In this document: in pieces, positions 1 to 4,998 of the stretch
Layout: every line of letters begins with the position of its first letter
How positions within the stretch are numbered: position 1 is the stretch's first letter
Source: an uncultured Chloroflexaceae bacterium
GTDB lineage: Bacteria > Chloroflexota > Chloroflexia > Chloroflexales > Chloroflexaceae
Length of the DNA: 6,882 bases
Direction: 5' to 3'
NCBI GenBank assembly: GCA_937141995.1
Contig: CAKZQX010000798.1
Span: 1-6,882 of the forward strand
Translations under genes and position numbers: made by a program
The notes under the pieces: generated by a model
Seen by the model: only the letters and a program-made list of their open reading frames with translations
Database searches by the model: none
Told to the model about the DNA's origin: nothing

Positions 1-458
1 TGCGGTGTGGCTCCCCCGGCCAGGACTGCCTTGATCGTCAGTGGTTTGGTGCCGGGAAAGAGCTTGCGCGTGGTGACAACCGCCACTGCCGGGTTGACCT
101 GCCGCGCCGCCGTAACCAGCGCGTGGGTGCGGGTAGCGATGCCCGACAGGTACTCAAGCAGGTTAACGCCAACCTTCCATGCCCGGTGCAATGCCTGGGC
201 CGGGCCTTCTGCCTCCAGCAAGACCGTTCCCGGCGCAAGTAGTTTGCCGCTACCGATCTTGGTTCTCACCGTTGCGCCGCACAACTCCAGCATCCGGCCA
301 ACCTCTTCCGTTCCACAGATCACCGTGGGATGGCGCGTGCTAAAGCTGATGCGGCCCGGTTGATCGCCAAGCCCCAACGCAAACGTGGTCAGGTCAAAGT
401 AGGGCACATCTTCGCGGATCAACTGATCGAGTTCGGCATCGGCGAGGAAAAGATGCAT
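1..458 (-). CDS. modD: ModD, molybdenum-cluster pyrophosphorylase-like protein (5' part only)
   Basis: The first 152 codons of a gene that leaves the window at its left edge. The product resembles ModD, a member of the quinolinate/nicotinate phosphoribosyltransferase fold family often encoded in molybdate transport clusters; its biochemical role is not settled. Visible family features are the N-terminal EDVPYFDLTT (residues 16-25), the helix NLLEYLSGIATRTH (99-112) and the phosphoribosyl-site-like TTRKLFPGTKPL (129-140) followed by KAVLAGGA. The ATG at 458 is supported by a GGGGAG Shine-Dalgarno eight bases upstream. It is the last gene seen in the mod series and lies 243 bases after mop, with hairpins and a repeat element between. 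The C-terminal half cannot be judged. The ModD call rests on the overall match and on the context; the alternative is a NadC-type enzyme, which the mod neighbours make less likely. Confidence 0.88.
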   Translation of the reverse strand, partial: MHLFLADAELDQLIREDVPYFDLTTFALGLGDQPGRISFSTRHPTVICGTEEVGRMLELCGATVRTKIGSGKLLAPGTVLLEAEGPAQALHRAWKVGVNLLEYLSGIATRTHALVTAARQVNPAVAVVTTRKLFPGTKPLTIKAVLAGGATP

Positions 459-485
459 CTGATTTGCTCCCCGGCAATCTGGTGT

Positions 486-525
486 GCGGGAGCCATGCTC
501 CCGCTTGTCCGGCAGGATGGCTGCC
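486..525. other. Two consecutive hairpins in the modD leader
   Basis: A perfect 8-bp stem with a 3-base loop (GCGGGAGC-cat-GCTCCCGC, 486-504) is followed by a 5-bp stem with a 5-base loop (GGCAG-gatgg-CTGCC, 511-525). They lie 28 to 67 bases before the modD start. Neither is followed by a T-run on either strand, so they are not typical intrinsic terminators. They could shape the modD leader mRNA or be a small palindromic repeat. Confidence 0.6.
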
Positions 526-552
526 GTACTCCAATAGCGGATCGTTATCTCC

Positions 553-693
553 GCACGTAGGGTTATGAAGTTTGAGAAAATAATCCGGGCATCGCGCCCG
601 GAGTCCCGGCCTCAGCCGGTCTGCGGCCGTTCACCGGCTAAAGCCGGGACTCCAACGCCGGGGCCGGGTTGGAACGTTCATTACCCTACGTGC
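553..693. repeat. Palindromic MITE-like repeat, copy A, with 17-bp terminal inverted repeats
   Basis: A 141-base intergenic element between mop and modD. Its ends are inverted copies of GCACGTAGGGTWATGAA (553-569 and 677-693, one mismatch). Inside lies a second inverted pair, AGTCCCGGC..CAGCCGG against CCGGCTAAAGCCGGGACT, around a 14-base loop (620-633). The left arm (565-619) matches the reverse complement of 2167-2221 at 51 of 55 positions, so this is a dispersed family. It carries no credible open reading frame. It begins just after the mop stop codon and could fold as a long hairpin in the mop-modD transcript. Confidence 0.8.
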
Positions 694-701
694 TGATAAT
701 C

Positions 702-911
702 CTACTCGCTCGCCAGCATCACATCAGTGGACTTGATAATGATGGTGATTTCCTTGCCGACGGCGAGGTTAAGCCGTTTGGCCGAGGCCGCCGTAATAAC
801 CGAAACCAGCTCCGCGCCGCCGGGCAGGGTGAGCACAACTTCGGCCATCACCTGATCGGCGTTGAGTTCCTTCACTGTTCCCTTGATCTGATTGCGTGCG
901 CTTACTTCCAT
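702..911 (-). CDS. mop: Stand-alone Mop domain protein (molbindin)
   Basis: A complete 69-residue single Mop domain. Molbindins bind molybdate or tungstate in the cytosol as oligomers, buffering or storing the oxyanion. The family pattern is clear: SARNQIKGTVKEL (residues 4-16), AEVVLTLPGGAELVSVIT in the middle, then LNLAVGKEITIIIKST near the C-terminus. The length is that of one Mop module, the unit also found at the C-terminus of ModC and in ModE. The ATG at 911 has an AAGGAGG site ten bases upstream. The gene follows modB by 92 bases that contain a strong hairpin. With no ModC in the window, this may serve as a separate cytosolic molybdate sink, or the local ATPase may lack its own Mop domain; which one is unknown. 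Confidence 0.92.
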   Translation of the reverse strand: MEVSARNQIKGTVKELNADQVMAEVVLTLPGGAELVSVITAASAKRLNLAVGKEITIIIKSTDVMLASE

Positions 912-966
912 AATACGTGAGCCTCCTTACGACAGAATATTCAAATCCGACACCAGTAAATGAGCA

Positions 967-988
967 CGTTCAGCTAAAAAGCTGAACG
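967..988. terminator. Strong hairpin between modB and mop
   Basis: A perfect 9-bp stem with a 4-base loop, CGTTCAGCT-aaaa-AGCTGAACG, beginning 16 bases after the modB stop codon. On the minus strand it is not followed by a T-run, so efficient intrinsic termination is doubtful. Likely roles are partial termination, a 3'-end stabiliser for modB mRNA or a processing site that sets different levels for modB and mop. Confidence 0.6.
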
Positions 989-1003
989 GGTGAACCACGA
1001 TCA

Positions 1004-1840
1004 TCATATTGAACCGATGCGCTGCCGTAGCAGTCCCTTAACCACCAGCAGCACCCCAAATGAGATAACCAGCAGCATAATTGAGAGCGTCAATGCTACA
1101 CTCAAATCCAACTCGAACCCGATATAGATTGCCAGGGGCATGGTCTGCGTGCGCCCGGGGAAATTGCCGGCAAAGATAATCGTTGCGCCAAACTCACCCA
1201 GGGCCCGTGCCCAGGTCATCACCAGTCCACCCGACAGCGCCGGCCAGGTGAGTGGCACGGTAATCTGCCGAAATGTCGCCAGTGGGCCGGCTCCGTCAAT
1301 GGCGGCCGCCTCCTTCATATCTTTCTCAACCCTGGCAAACCCGGCAATGGCTGCCTTGACATAAAATGGACCGGCGACAAAGAGTTGGGCCAGCACGACC
1401 GCTGTCTGGGTAAAGGCCAGTTCCAGCCCGGCATCGCTCAGGTAACTGCCAAGCACGCCGCGCCGCCCGAAGGCCATCAGCAGTGCTACTCCCGCGACGG
1501 CCGGCGGCAACACCATCGGCAGTTCGATCATGGTCTCGACAATATTGCGCCCCCGAAATTCGTATCGAGCCAGCAGGTAAGCCAGCGGTGTTCCCATCAG
1601 GACCGCCAGCAGCGTTGTCAGCGTCGTGGTCATCAGCGATAGACCAACCGCCTGCATCACCTGTGTATTCGCCAGATTCTGTAGCAGCACACCCAGCCCG
1701 GCACGCAGCAGCAGTGCCAGCAGCGGCAGCCCCACGAAGAGCAGCAGCGGGAGCGCCAGGATGACCAGCATGATGATATTCGCATGTCGCCGTCGGATCA
1801 TCAGTCGAGGAAATGTCCGTTGGGCCGGCTGTACTGCCAT
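1004..1840 (-). CDS. modB: ModB, molybdate ABC transporter permease
   Basis: A 278-residue integral membrane subunit that forms the molybdate channel with ModA outside and a ModC ATPase inside. The first transmembrane helix is at about residues 21-46, with further hydrophobic segments spread to the C-terminus. The EAA loop that docks the ATPase is clear (EAAAIDGAGPLATFRQITVPL region, 177-197). ModB-type sequence LGEFGATIIFAGNFPGRTQ (214-232) supports the substrate call over sulfate or phosphate permeases. I chose the ATG at 1840 because AAGGAA lies seven bases upstream; a longer in-frame start at 1915 would add residues from repeat DNA and put this ribosome site inside the gene. The gene is unusual in lying about 470 bases after modA, across repeats, and no ModC gene adjoins it here. 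Confidence 0.95.
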   Translation of the reverse strand: MAVQPAQRTFPRLMIRRRHANIIMLVILALPLLLFVGLPLLALLLRAGLGVLLQNLANTQVMQAVGLSLMTTTLTTLLAVLMGTPLAYLLARYEFRGRNIVETMIELPMVLPPAVAGVALLMAFGRRGVLGSYLSDAGLELAFTQTAVVLAQLFVAGPFYVKAAIAGFARVEKDMKEAAAIDGAGPLATFRQITVPLTWPALSGGLVMTWARALGEFGATIIFAGNFPGRTQTMPLAIYIGFELDLSVALTLSIMLLVISFGVLLVVKGLLRQRIGSI

Positions 1841-1847
1841 AGCTGAG

Positions 1848-1853
1848 TTCCTT
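1848..1853 (-). promoter_or_regulatory. Shine-Dalgarno site fixing the modB start
   Basis: AAGGAA on the minus strand, seven bases before the ATG at 1840. It decides for this start over the in-frame upstream start at 1915, which lies in repeat DNA. Confidence 0.7.
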
Positions 1854-1861
1854 ATGTGTTT

Positions 1862-1898
1862 TGACAAATAAAATCGGCAACCTACATGATGTTTGTCA
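1862..1898. promoter_or_regulatory. Spaced inverted repeat upstream of modB
   Basis: TGACAAA (1862-1868) and TTTGTCA (1892-1898) form 7-bp arms separated by 23 bases, 22 bases upstream of the modB start codon. The spacing brings the arm centres 30 bases apart, about three helical turns. This would suit a regulator contacting two half-sites, but chance is possible. No convincing -35/-10 pair was found beside it. Confidence 0.3.
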
Positions 1899-1907
1899 CG
1901 CTGCCTT

Positions 1908-2221
1908 ATGAACATTGAAAAATAGTCCGGATATGGTATGTAGTCGCAGATCCCTTCAGAACGCGTCCCAGTTGCAGGAGTCCCGGCTTATGAAGTTTGA
2001 AAAAAGTCCAGGTATGCCATTCGGGAGTCCCGGCTTTAGCAGGTTGAATGCCTGTCTCGGCAGTGACATACCGCCGGGCAAGCCTGATCCGGTAGAAGCC
2101 GGGACTCCTGAGAGTCGATATCTGGATTAAAAATTCAAGGTTCATTAGCCGGTCTGCGGACGTCAACCGGCTGAAGCCGGGACTCCGGGAGCGATGTCCG
2201 GATTATTTTCTCAAATTTCAT
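1908..2221. repeat. Cluster of palindromic repeat arms splitting modA from modB
   Basis: Four related arms of one family sit side by side. Forward arms run from ATGAA..TTGAAAAA to GGAGTCCCGGCTT at 1908-1989 and 1990-2036. Inverted arms run from AAGCCGGGACTCC to a TTTCAT/GTTCAT end at 2096-2145 and 2174-2221. Arms two and three enclose a ~57-base loop and form one long palindrome (1990-2145). The fourth arm, with the short inverted repeat AGCCGG-N14-CCGGCT (2147-2172), is the partner of copy A at 553-693. No protein function is supported in this stretch; small reading frames across it come from the repeats. The cluster fills most of the modA-modB gap. Confidence 0.8.
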
Positions 2222-2259
2222 CAGGTGGCTTCATGCCGGTACAACCGCTTCACCGCCAT

Positions 2260-2286
2260 CCCTCAGTGTTCTCTGTGTCCTCTGTG
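2260..2286 (-). repeat. Three-unit 9-bp repeat downstream of modA
   Basis: On the minus strand three consecutive nonamers read CACAGAGGA, CACAGAGAA, CACTGAGGG. Each unit keeps CAC.GAG. The unit type resembles CACAGAGGACACAGAG-like intergenic sequences that I recall from several environmental bacteria. It begins 24 bases after the modA stop codon. Function unknown. Confidence 0.6.
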
Positions 2287-2309
2287 GCAGAAAGTGGCAG
2301 AGAAACAAA

Positions 2310-3146
2310 CTACTCAACCGGGATGAATCCATACGCCCCCAGGACCGCCTGCCCATCCGCCGAGAGCACATAGTCAATAAATGCCTGTGCCGGCTCCGGC
2401 TGTGCAGTATCTTCCACGACGGCGATAGGATAGGTGGCAATGGTGTTAAATTCATCGGGAATATCGATCCGCGCTACCTGGTCGGCCTGGTCGGGCGTAA
2501 CATCCGACGAGTAGACAATCCCGGCGTCGGCCTCACCCAGCGCTACTTTGGTCAACACCACTTTGACTGATTCTTCGTACGAGACTACATTCGCCAGCAC
2601 TGCGTCTTTGTATTCGCTCCCAAAATCCGGATCTACGGTCGCCTTATCCAGATAATCGCGGGAGTAGCCGCCGACCGGCACATCCTCCGCTGCCAGTATA
2701 ACCTTCAGGTCGGGGTTCGTCAGGTCTTGCAGGGTGTTGACCGCGCCGGGATTATCGGCGGGGGTAATCGCAACCAGGCGATTGCGCACGAAAACCTGCT
2801 GCGTTCCGCTGACGATGCGTCCCGCTTCAATTGCAACCTCCATCTGGCGCGGGTTGGCCGAGGCGAAGACATCGACGGGTGCGCCCTGAGCCAGTTGCTG
2901 GGCCAGTTGCTGGGAGCCGGCGAAGTTAAAGACTATGGTTGTGTCGGGATGATCGGCTTCAAACTGCTGTCCCAGCGCAGTAAACGCCTCAGTGAGCGAG
3001 GCGGCCGCAAAGACGGTTAACTCACCGGACAGGGCGGCGTCCGCTACCGACGCAGCGGTGTCGGCTGATGCGTCCGGCGGCGCAGCGGCCGGCTGCCCGC
3101 AGGCTCCCAACACGAGCATAATCAGTCCAACGATAATGCACCGCAT
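2310..3146 (-). CDS. modA: ModA, molybdate-binding lipoprotein of the ABC transporter
   Basis: A 278-residue extracytoplasmic solute-binding protein that captures molybdate or tungstate and delivers it to ModB. The N-terminus is a lipoprotein signal peptide with lipobox LGAC (Cys16), followed by an Ala/Pro-rich tether to about residue 41. The ModA fold begins at LTVFAAASL (43-51). Residues matching the oxyanion ligands known from E. coli ModA are Ser50 (AAASL), Ser78 (AGSQQ), the VPVGGY loop (156-161), Val194 and Tyr212 (IVYSSD). The domain ends with YGFIPVE. The ATG at 3146 is chosen because AAAGGA lies seven bases upstream; an in-frame TTG at 3167 would put that ribosome site inside the gene and lengthen the signal peptide. 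It follows the PadR-ModA fusion gene by 114 bases that hold a terminator-like hairpin. Confidence 0.95.
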   Translation of the reverse strand: MRCIIVGLIMLVLGACGQPAAAPPDASADTAASVADAALSGELTVFAAASLTEAFTALGQQFEADHPDTTIVFNFAGSQQLAQQLAQGAPVDVFASANPRQMEVAIEAGRIVSGTQQVFVRNRLVAITPADNPGAVNTLQDLTNPDLKVILAAEDVPVGGYSRDYLDKATVDPDFGSEYKDAVLANVVSYEESVKVVLTKVALGEADAGIVYSSDVTPDQADQVARIDIPDEFNTIATYPIAVVEDTAQPEPAQAFIDYVLSADGQAVLGAYGFIPVE

Positions 3147-3153
3147 CAGGTTA

Positions 3154-3159
3154 TCCTTT
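3154..3159 (-). promoter_or_regulatory. Shine-Dalgarno site fixing the modA start
   Basis: AAAGGA on the minus strand, seven bases before the ATG at 3146. It rules against the TTG at 3167 as the start. Confidence 0.7.
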
Positions 3160-3170
3160 CCCCTCAATCA

Positions 3171-3222
3171 AATAAAAGAAACGACAGTACCCTACAGCAT
3201 AGCACTGCGAGGGCCTGTCGTT
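3171..3222 (-). terminator. Terminator or attenuator hairpin between the fusion gene and modA
   Basis: On the minus strand a long imperfect stem is built from nested pairs. AACGACAG pairs with CTGTCGTT (outer, 3215-3222 and 3180-3187), CCCT with AGGG (middle) and CAG with CTG (inner) around a 7-base loop. It is followed at once by TCTTTTATTT. This fits a Rho-independent terminator. It begins 39 bases after the fusion stop codon and ends 34 bases before the modA start, leaving no room for a separate modA promoter after it. It therefore either ends the fusion transcript with leakage into modA or acts as an attenuator in the modA leader. Confidence 0.72.
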
Positions 3223-3229
3223 GGCCAAC

Positions 3230-3263
3230 AAACGTTGAAACGCTGAAACGTTCTGACGTTCTA
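3230..3263. repeat. Short degenerate AACGTT-type tandem repeat
   Basis: On the plus strand the units AAACGTTG, AAACGCTG, AAACGTTCTG and ACGTTCTA follow one another, touching the stop codon of the fusion gene. AACGTT is itself palindromic. It could be slippage-derived spacer DNA or a cluster of protein-binding half-sites upstream of modA. Confidence 0.5.
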
Positions 3264-4604
3264 ACCTATCCCTAACCAGAGTTCCTCCAGTGGGTAGACC
3301 AGTGATGCGGTGGTTTCGCCCATCGGATCATGATAGTCGGATGTGTAGACAATCGCTACATCGGCCTCGCCCCCGACGACCCGGGCCAGCACCGCGCGCA
3401 CATCCTGTTCATAAAAGGCAACATTGTGCAGCACCGCCTCCCGTTCGTTGGGGGCCAGGCTACCATGTTGCTCGGCCTTCGCCAACATATCCAGCGCGTA
3501 GTGCCCAATCGCGGTTGAGCGCGAGCCCAGCGCAATCTTGAGACCGGGCTGCGCCAGATCATGCAGCGTGGAGAGTTGCACCGGGCTATGCTTCCCGGTC
3601 ACGACCAGCAGCCGGTTGCGTGCAAAAATGCGTTCGCTGCCGCTTGCCATCCGCCCGGCCTGGATCACCGGAGCCATCAGCTTGCGATTGGCCGAGGCAA
3701 ACACATCAACCGGCGCGCCCTGCGCAATCTCATCGGCGAGATAGTGCGACCCGGCGCAGGTCAGGTTGATTGTGCAGCCACCATGCGCTGTGCTGAAAGC
3801 GTATGCCAGCGCCTGAAATGCATCTTTTAGCGTAGCTGCCGCAAACACCGTTAACGACACCTCCGCTGTAGCATGTCCGATTGTCAGCTCATCCGGCGCG
3901 TGCGGTGCAGGTTGGGTCTCTGCCGACTCACAGGCGGGCAGAAAGCCATACTGCTCCAGGAGCGCCTGCCCCACCGCCGAGCAGACATAGCCAACAAACC
4001 GCTGCGCCAGTGCTGGCTGCGGGCTGTCCTGCAGGGCGGCGATGGTATGCACCACAAAGACCGGCTCGCTAAAGTAGACCAGGCAGTGATCCAGCCAGTT
4101 GAGAAACCCCTGTACCTGATGCATCCGCAACTGGATCAGCAGCCACTCCGATGACTGGCAGGCGGTCAGGGAGCGCATGCGCTGTTGCAGATCGGTGAGC
4201 CAGGTACGGCTGATGCTGCGCTGCTGCTCAACCAGGTTGCGGGCAGTATCATCGATACTATTCTGCGCAAAGAAGAGCCGGGCGGGAAACTCGCGCTGGA
4301 CGTCCTCCCAGCGCTGCACCGGCCGGCTGAACCAGTGTGCCAGCGCAGTTGCACCCTCGTCGGTCAGGCGCAAAACGCGGCGCGGCGGATACGCTTCCTG
4401 CGTCTCAACCGTGGCGGCAAGAAACCCGGCCTGCTCCAGTTTTTTGAGCATGGCATAGACCTGACTCTGCTTGGGGTTCCAGATCATGTTCAATGTGGGA
4501 TGCGTCTTCAGGCGCTGGTAGATCTCGTAGCCATGCAGCGGATGCCTGCGAACCAGGCCCAGCAGGGCATGTTCAATTGTGAATGGCTGGCTGGTTTTCG
4601 GCAT
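3261..4604 (-). CDS. PadR-type regulator fused to a circularly permuted ModA-like domain
   Basis: A 447-residue fusion, predicted to be a cytoplasmic one-component molybdate or tungstate sensor (inference). Residues 8-90 are a PadR winged helix (EHALLGLVRRHPLHGYEIYQ, then QVYAMLKKLEQAGF and a PPRRVLRLTDEG wing). Residues ~95-178 are the helical PadR C-terminal domain. Residues 183-224 align without gaps to ModA 236-277 with 20 of 42 identities (AQxFxxYV, GQAxL, YGFxP). After a linker, residues 250-440 match the remaining ModA fold in order (LTVFAAATL, AQGAPVDVFASAN, GEADVAIVYTSD). The ModA part is therefore circularly permuted. No signal peptide is present. The ligand positions read Thr258 (Ser in ModA), Ser286, Val402 and Tyr420. 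I chose the ATG at 4604 because PadR proteins start close to ALLGL; its ribosome site is weak. The ATG at 4649 lies inside the operator, and an in-frame TTG at 4694 is part of the -35 box. No ModE is present. Confidence 0.9.
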   Translation of the reverse strand: MPKTSQPFTIEHALLGLVRRHPLHGYEIYQRLKTHPTLNMIWNPKQSQVYAMLKKLEQAGFLAATVETQEAYPPRRVLRLTDEGATALAHWFSRPVQRWEDVQREFPARLFFAQNSIDDTARNLVEQQRSISRTWLTDLQQRMRSLTACQSSEWLLIQLRMHQVQGFLNWLDHCLVYFSEPVFVVHTIAALQDSPQPALAQRFVGYVCSAVGQALLEQYGFLPACESAETQPAPHAPDELTIGHATAEVSLTVFAAATLKDAFQALAYAFSTAHGGCTINLTCAGSHYLADEIAQGAPVDVFASANRKLMAPVIQAGRMASGSERIFARNRLLVVTGKHSPVQLSTLHDLAQPGLKIALGSRSTAIGHYALDMLAKAEQHGSLAPNEREAVLHNVAFYEQDVRAVLARVVGGEADVAIVYTSDYHDPMGETTASLVYPLEELWLGIG

Positions 4605-4640
4605 ACGCGTGTGCGTTTCTTTGAAACTAATTATTTTCAG

Positions 4641-4661
4641 ACTACTCATTTTTTGAGTAGT
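4641..4661. promoter_or_regulatory. Perfect inverted repeat over the start of transcription, candidate operator
   Basis: ACTACTCA-N5-TGAGTAGT, with perfect 8-bp arms around a run of five T (A on the minus strand). It starts four bases downstream of the -10 box of the fusion-gene promoter, so it covers the expected +1. A bound dimer there would block initiation. PadR proteins bind such dyads as dimers, so self-repression by the fusion protein is the simplest reading. Confidence 0.72.
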
Positions 4662-4665
4662 TATG

Positions 4666-4694
4666 ATTATCCCACGTAAATAAATAGTTGTCAA
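4666..4694 (-). promoter_or_regulatory. Near-consensus sigma-70 promoter of the fusion gene
   Basis: On the minus strand TTGACA (4689-4694), a 17-base spacer and GATAAT (4666-4671). The predicted start of transcription falls near 4659, about 55 bases before the chosen ATG at 4604. This is the best promoter seen in the window and probably drives the fusion gene and, with read-through, modA. Confidence 0.85.
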
Positions 4695-4937
4695 ATGGCC
4701 TGCGTTATTCGGTCTGCCGTGAGTGAGTGCTTTGTGCCTCCGGCAGAGCGAAATAGATAATCCTTTAGGTGCTCACAGAGCATATTTTTTTGGAAAAAGA
4801 AGAAGAAACGTACCCAGGCTGCCGCGGGCGGTCTGTGTTTCATCGGGTGAAACGCTCAGTTTGATCGTCCACCGCATAATGCATGTCAAATTACCGAAAA
4901 GGTGAACAGGATCGAGGGCAGGAAGAGGGTAGCGATT
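4695..4937. other. Gene-free spacer with several small inverted repeats
   Basis: The 424-base gap between the flanking genes (4605-5028) contains no convincing coding sequence on either strand. This part holds small dyads: TCTGCCG..CGGCAGA (4713-4747, 21-base loop, just upstream of the -35 box), TGCTC-aca-GAGCA followed by a T7 run on the plus strand (4770-4791), and GTTTCA-tcggg-TGAAAC (4837-4853). A 60-codon plus-strand frame crosses two of them and looks spurious. No known RNA family was recognised. Confidence 0.45.
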
Positions 4938-4998
4938 GGTGGCCCCGGCAGGTACTACGTCCCGCCGGGGTCGCCATTAACGGTCATCCTTGACCGTT
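4938..4998 (-). terminator. Two consecutive hairpins ending the sufS unit
   Basis: Reading on the minus strand, a perfect 8-bp hairpin with a 4-base loop (AACGGTCA/TGACCGTT arms, 4979-4998) is followed three bases later by a 12-bp GC-rich stem with two G-U pairs and a 14-base loop (arms 4964-4975 and 4938-4949). They begin 30 bases after the stop codon of the 98-residue gene. No T-run follows, so they may need Rho or serve as 3'-end protection. Confidence 0.6.

Noticed and set aside
1915..2166. Small open frames on both strands in the modA-modB gap
   Set aside because: They translate the palindromic repeat arms themselves, giving AGTPE-like peptides, and are not genes.
1908..2221. CRISPR array
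   Set aside because: Arms are inverted and imperfect with unequal gaps; there are no regular direct repeats with uniform spacers and no cas genes.
2309..2316. Single ACTACTCA half-site at the modA 3' end, and TGAGTAGT at 5839-5846 in sufS
   Set aside because: Each is a lone half-site inside or overlapping coding sequence, without a partner arm; best taken as chance.
3147..3260. Molybdenum-cofactor riboswitch in the modA leader
   Set aside because: The leader is one simple nested hairpin, too small and without the multi-stem layout of that riboswitch class.
4185..4679. Plus-strand open frame (164 codons) opposite the PadR part of the fusion gene
   Set aside because: The minus frame shows clear PadR sequence, and the plus frame runs through the promoter and operator of the fusion gene.
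4605..4694. Longer N-terminus of the fusion protein beginning at 4694 or 4649
   Set aside because: The 4694 TTG is the 5' end of the -35 box and the 4649 ATG lies within the operator near +1, so neither can be translated from the predicted transcript in the usual way.
4770..4791. TGCTC-aca-GAGCA followed by T7 on the plus strand as an intrinsic terminator
   Set aside because: The stem is only five bp and no plus-strand gene precedes it.
4723..4905. 60-codon plus-strand open frame in the spacer
   Set aside because: No ribosome site or recognisable domain, and it crosses two small hairpins.
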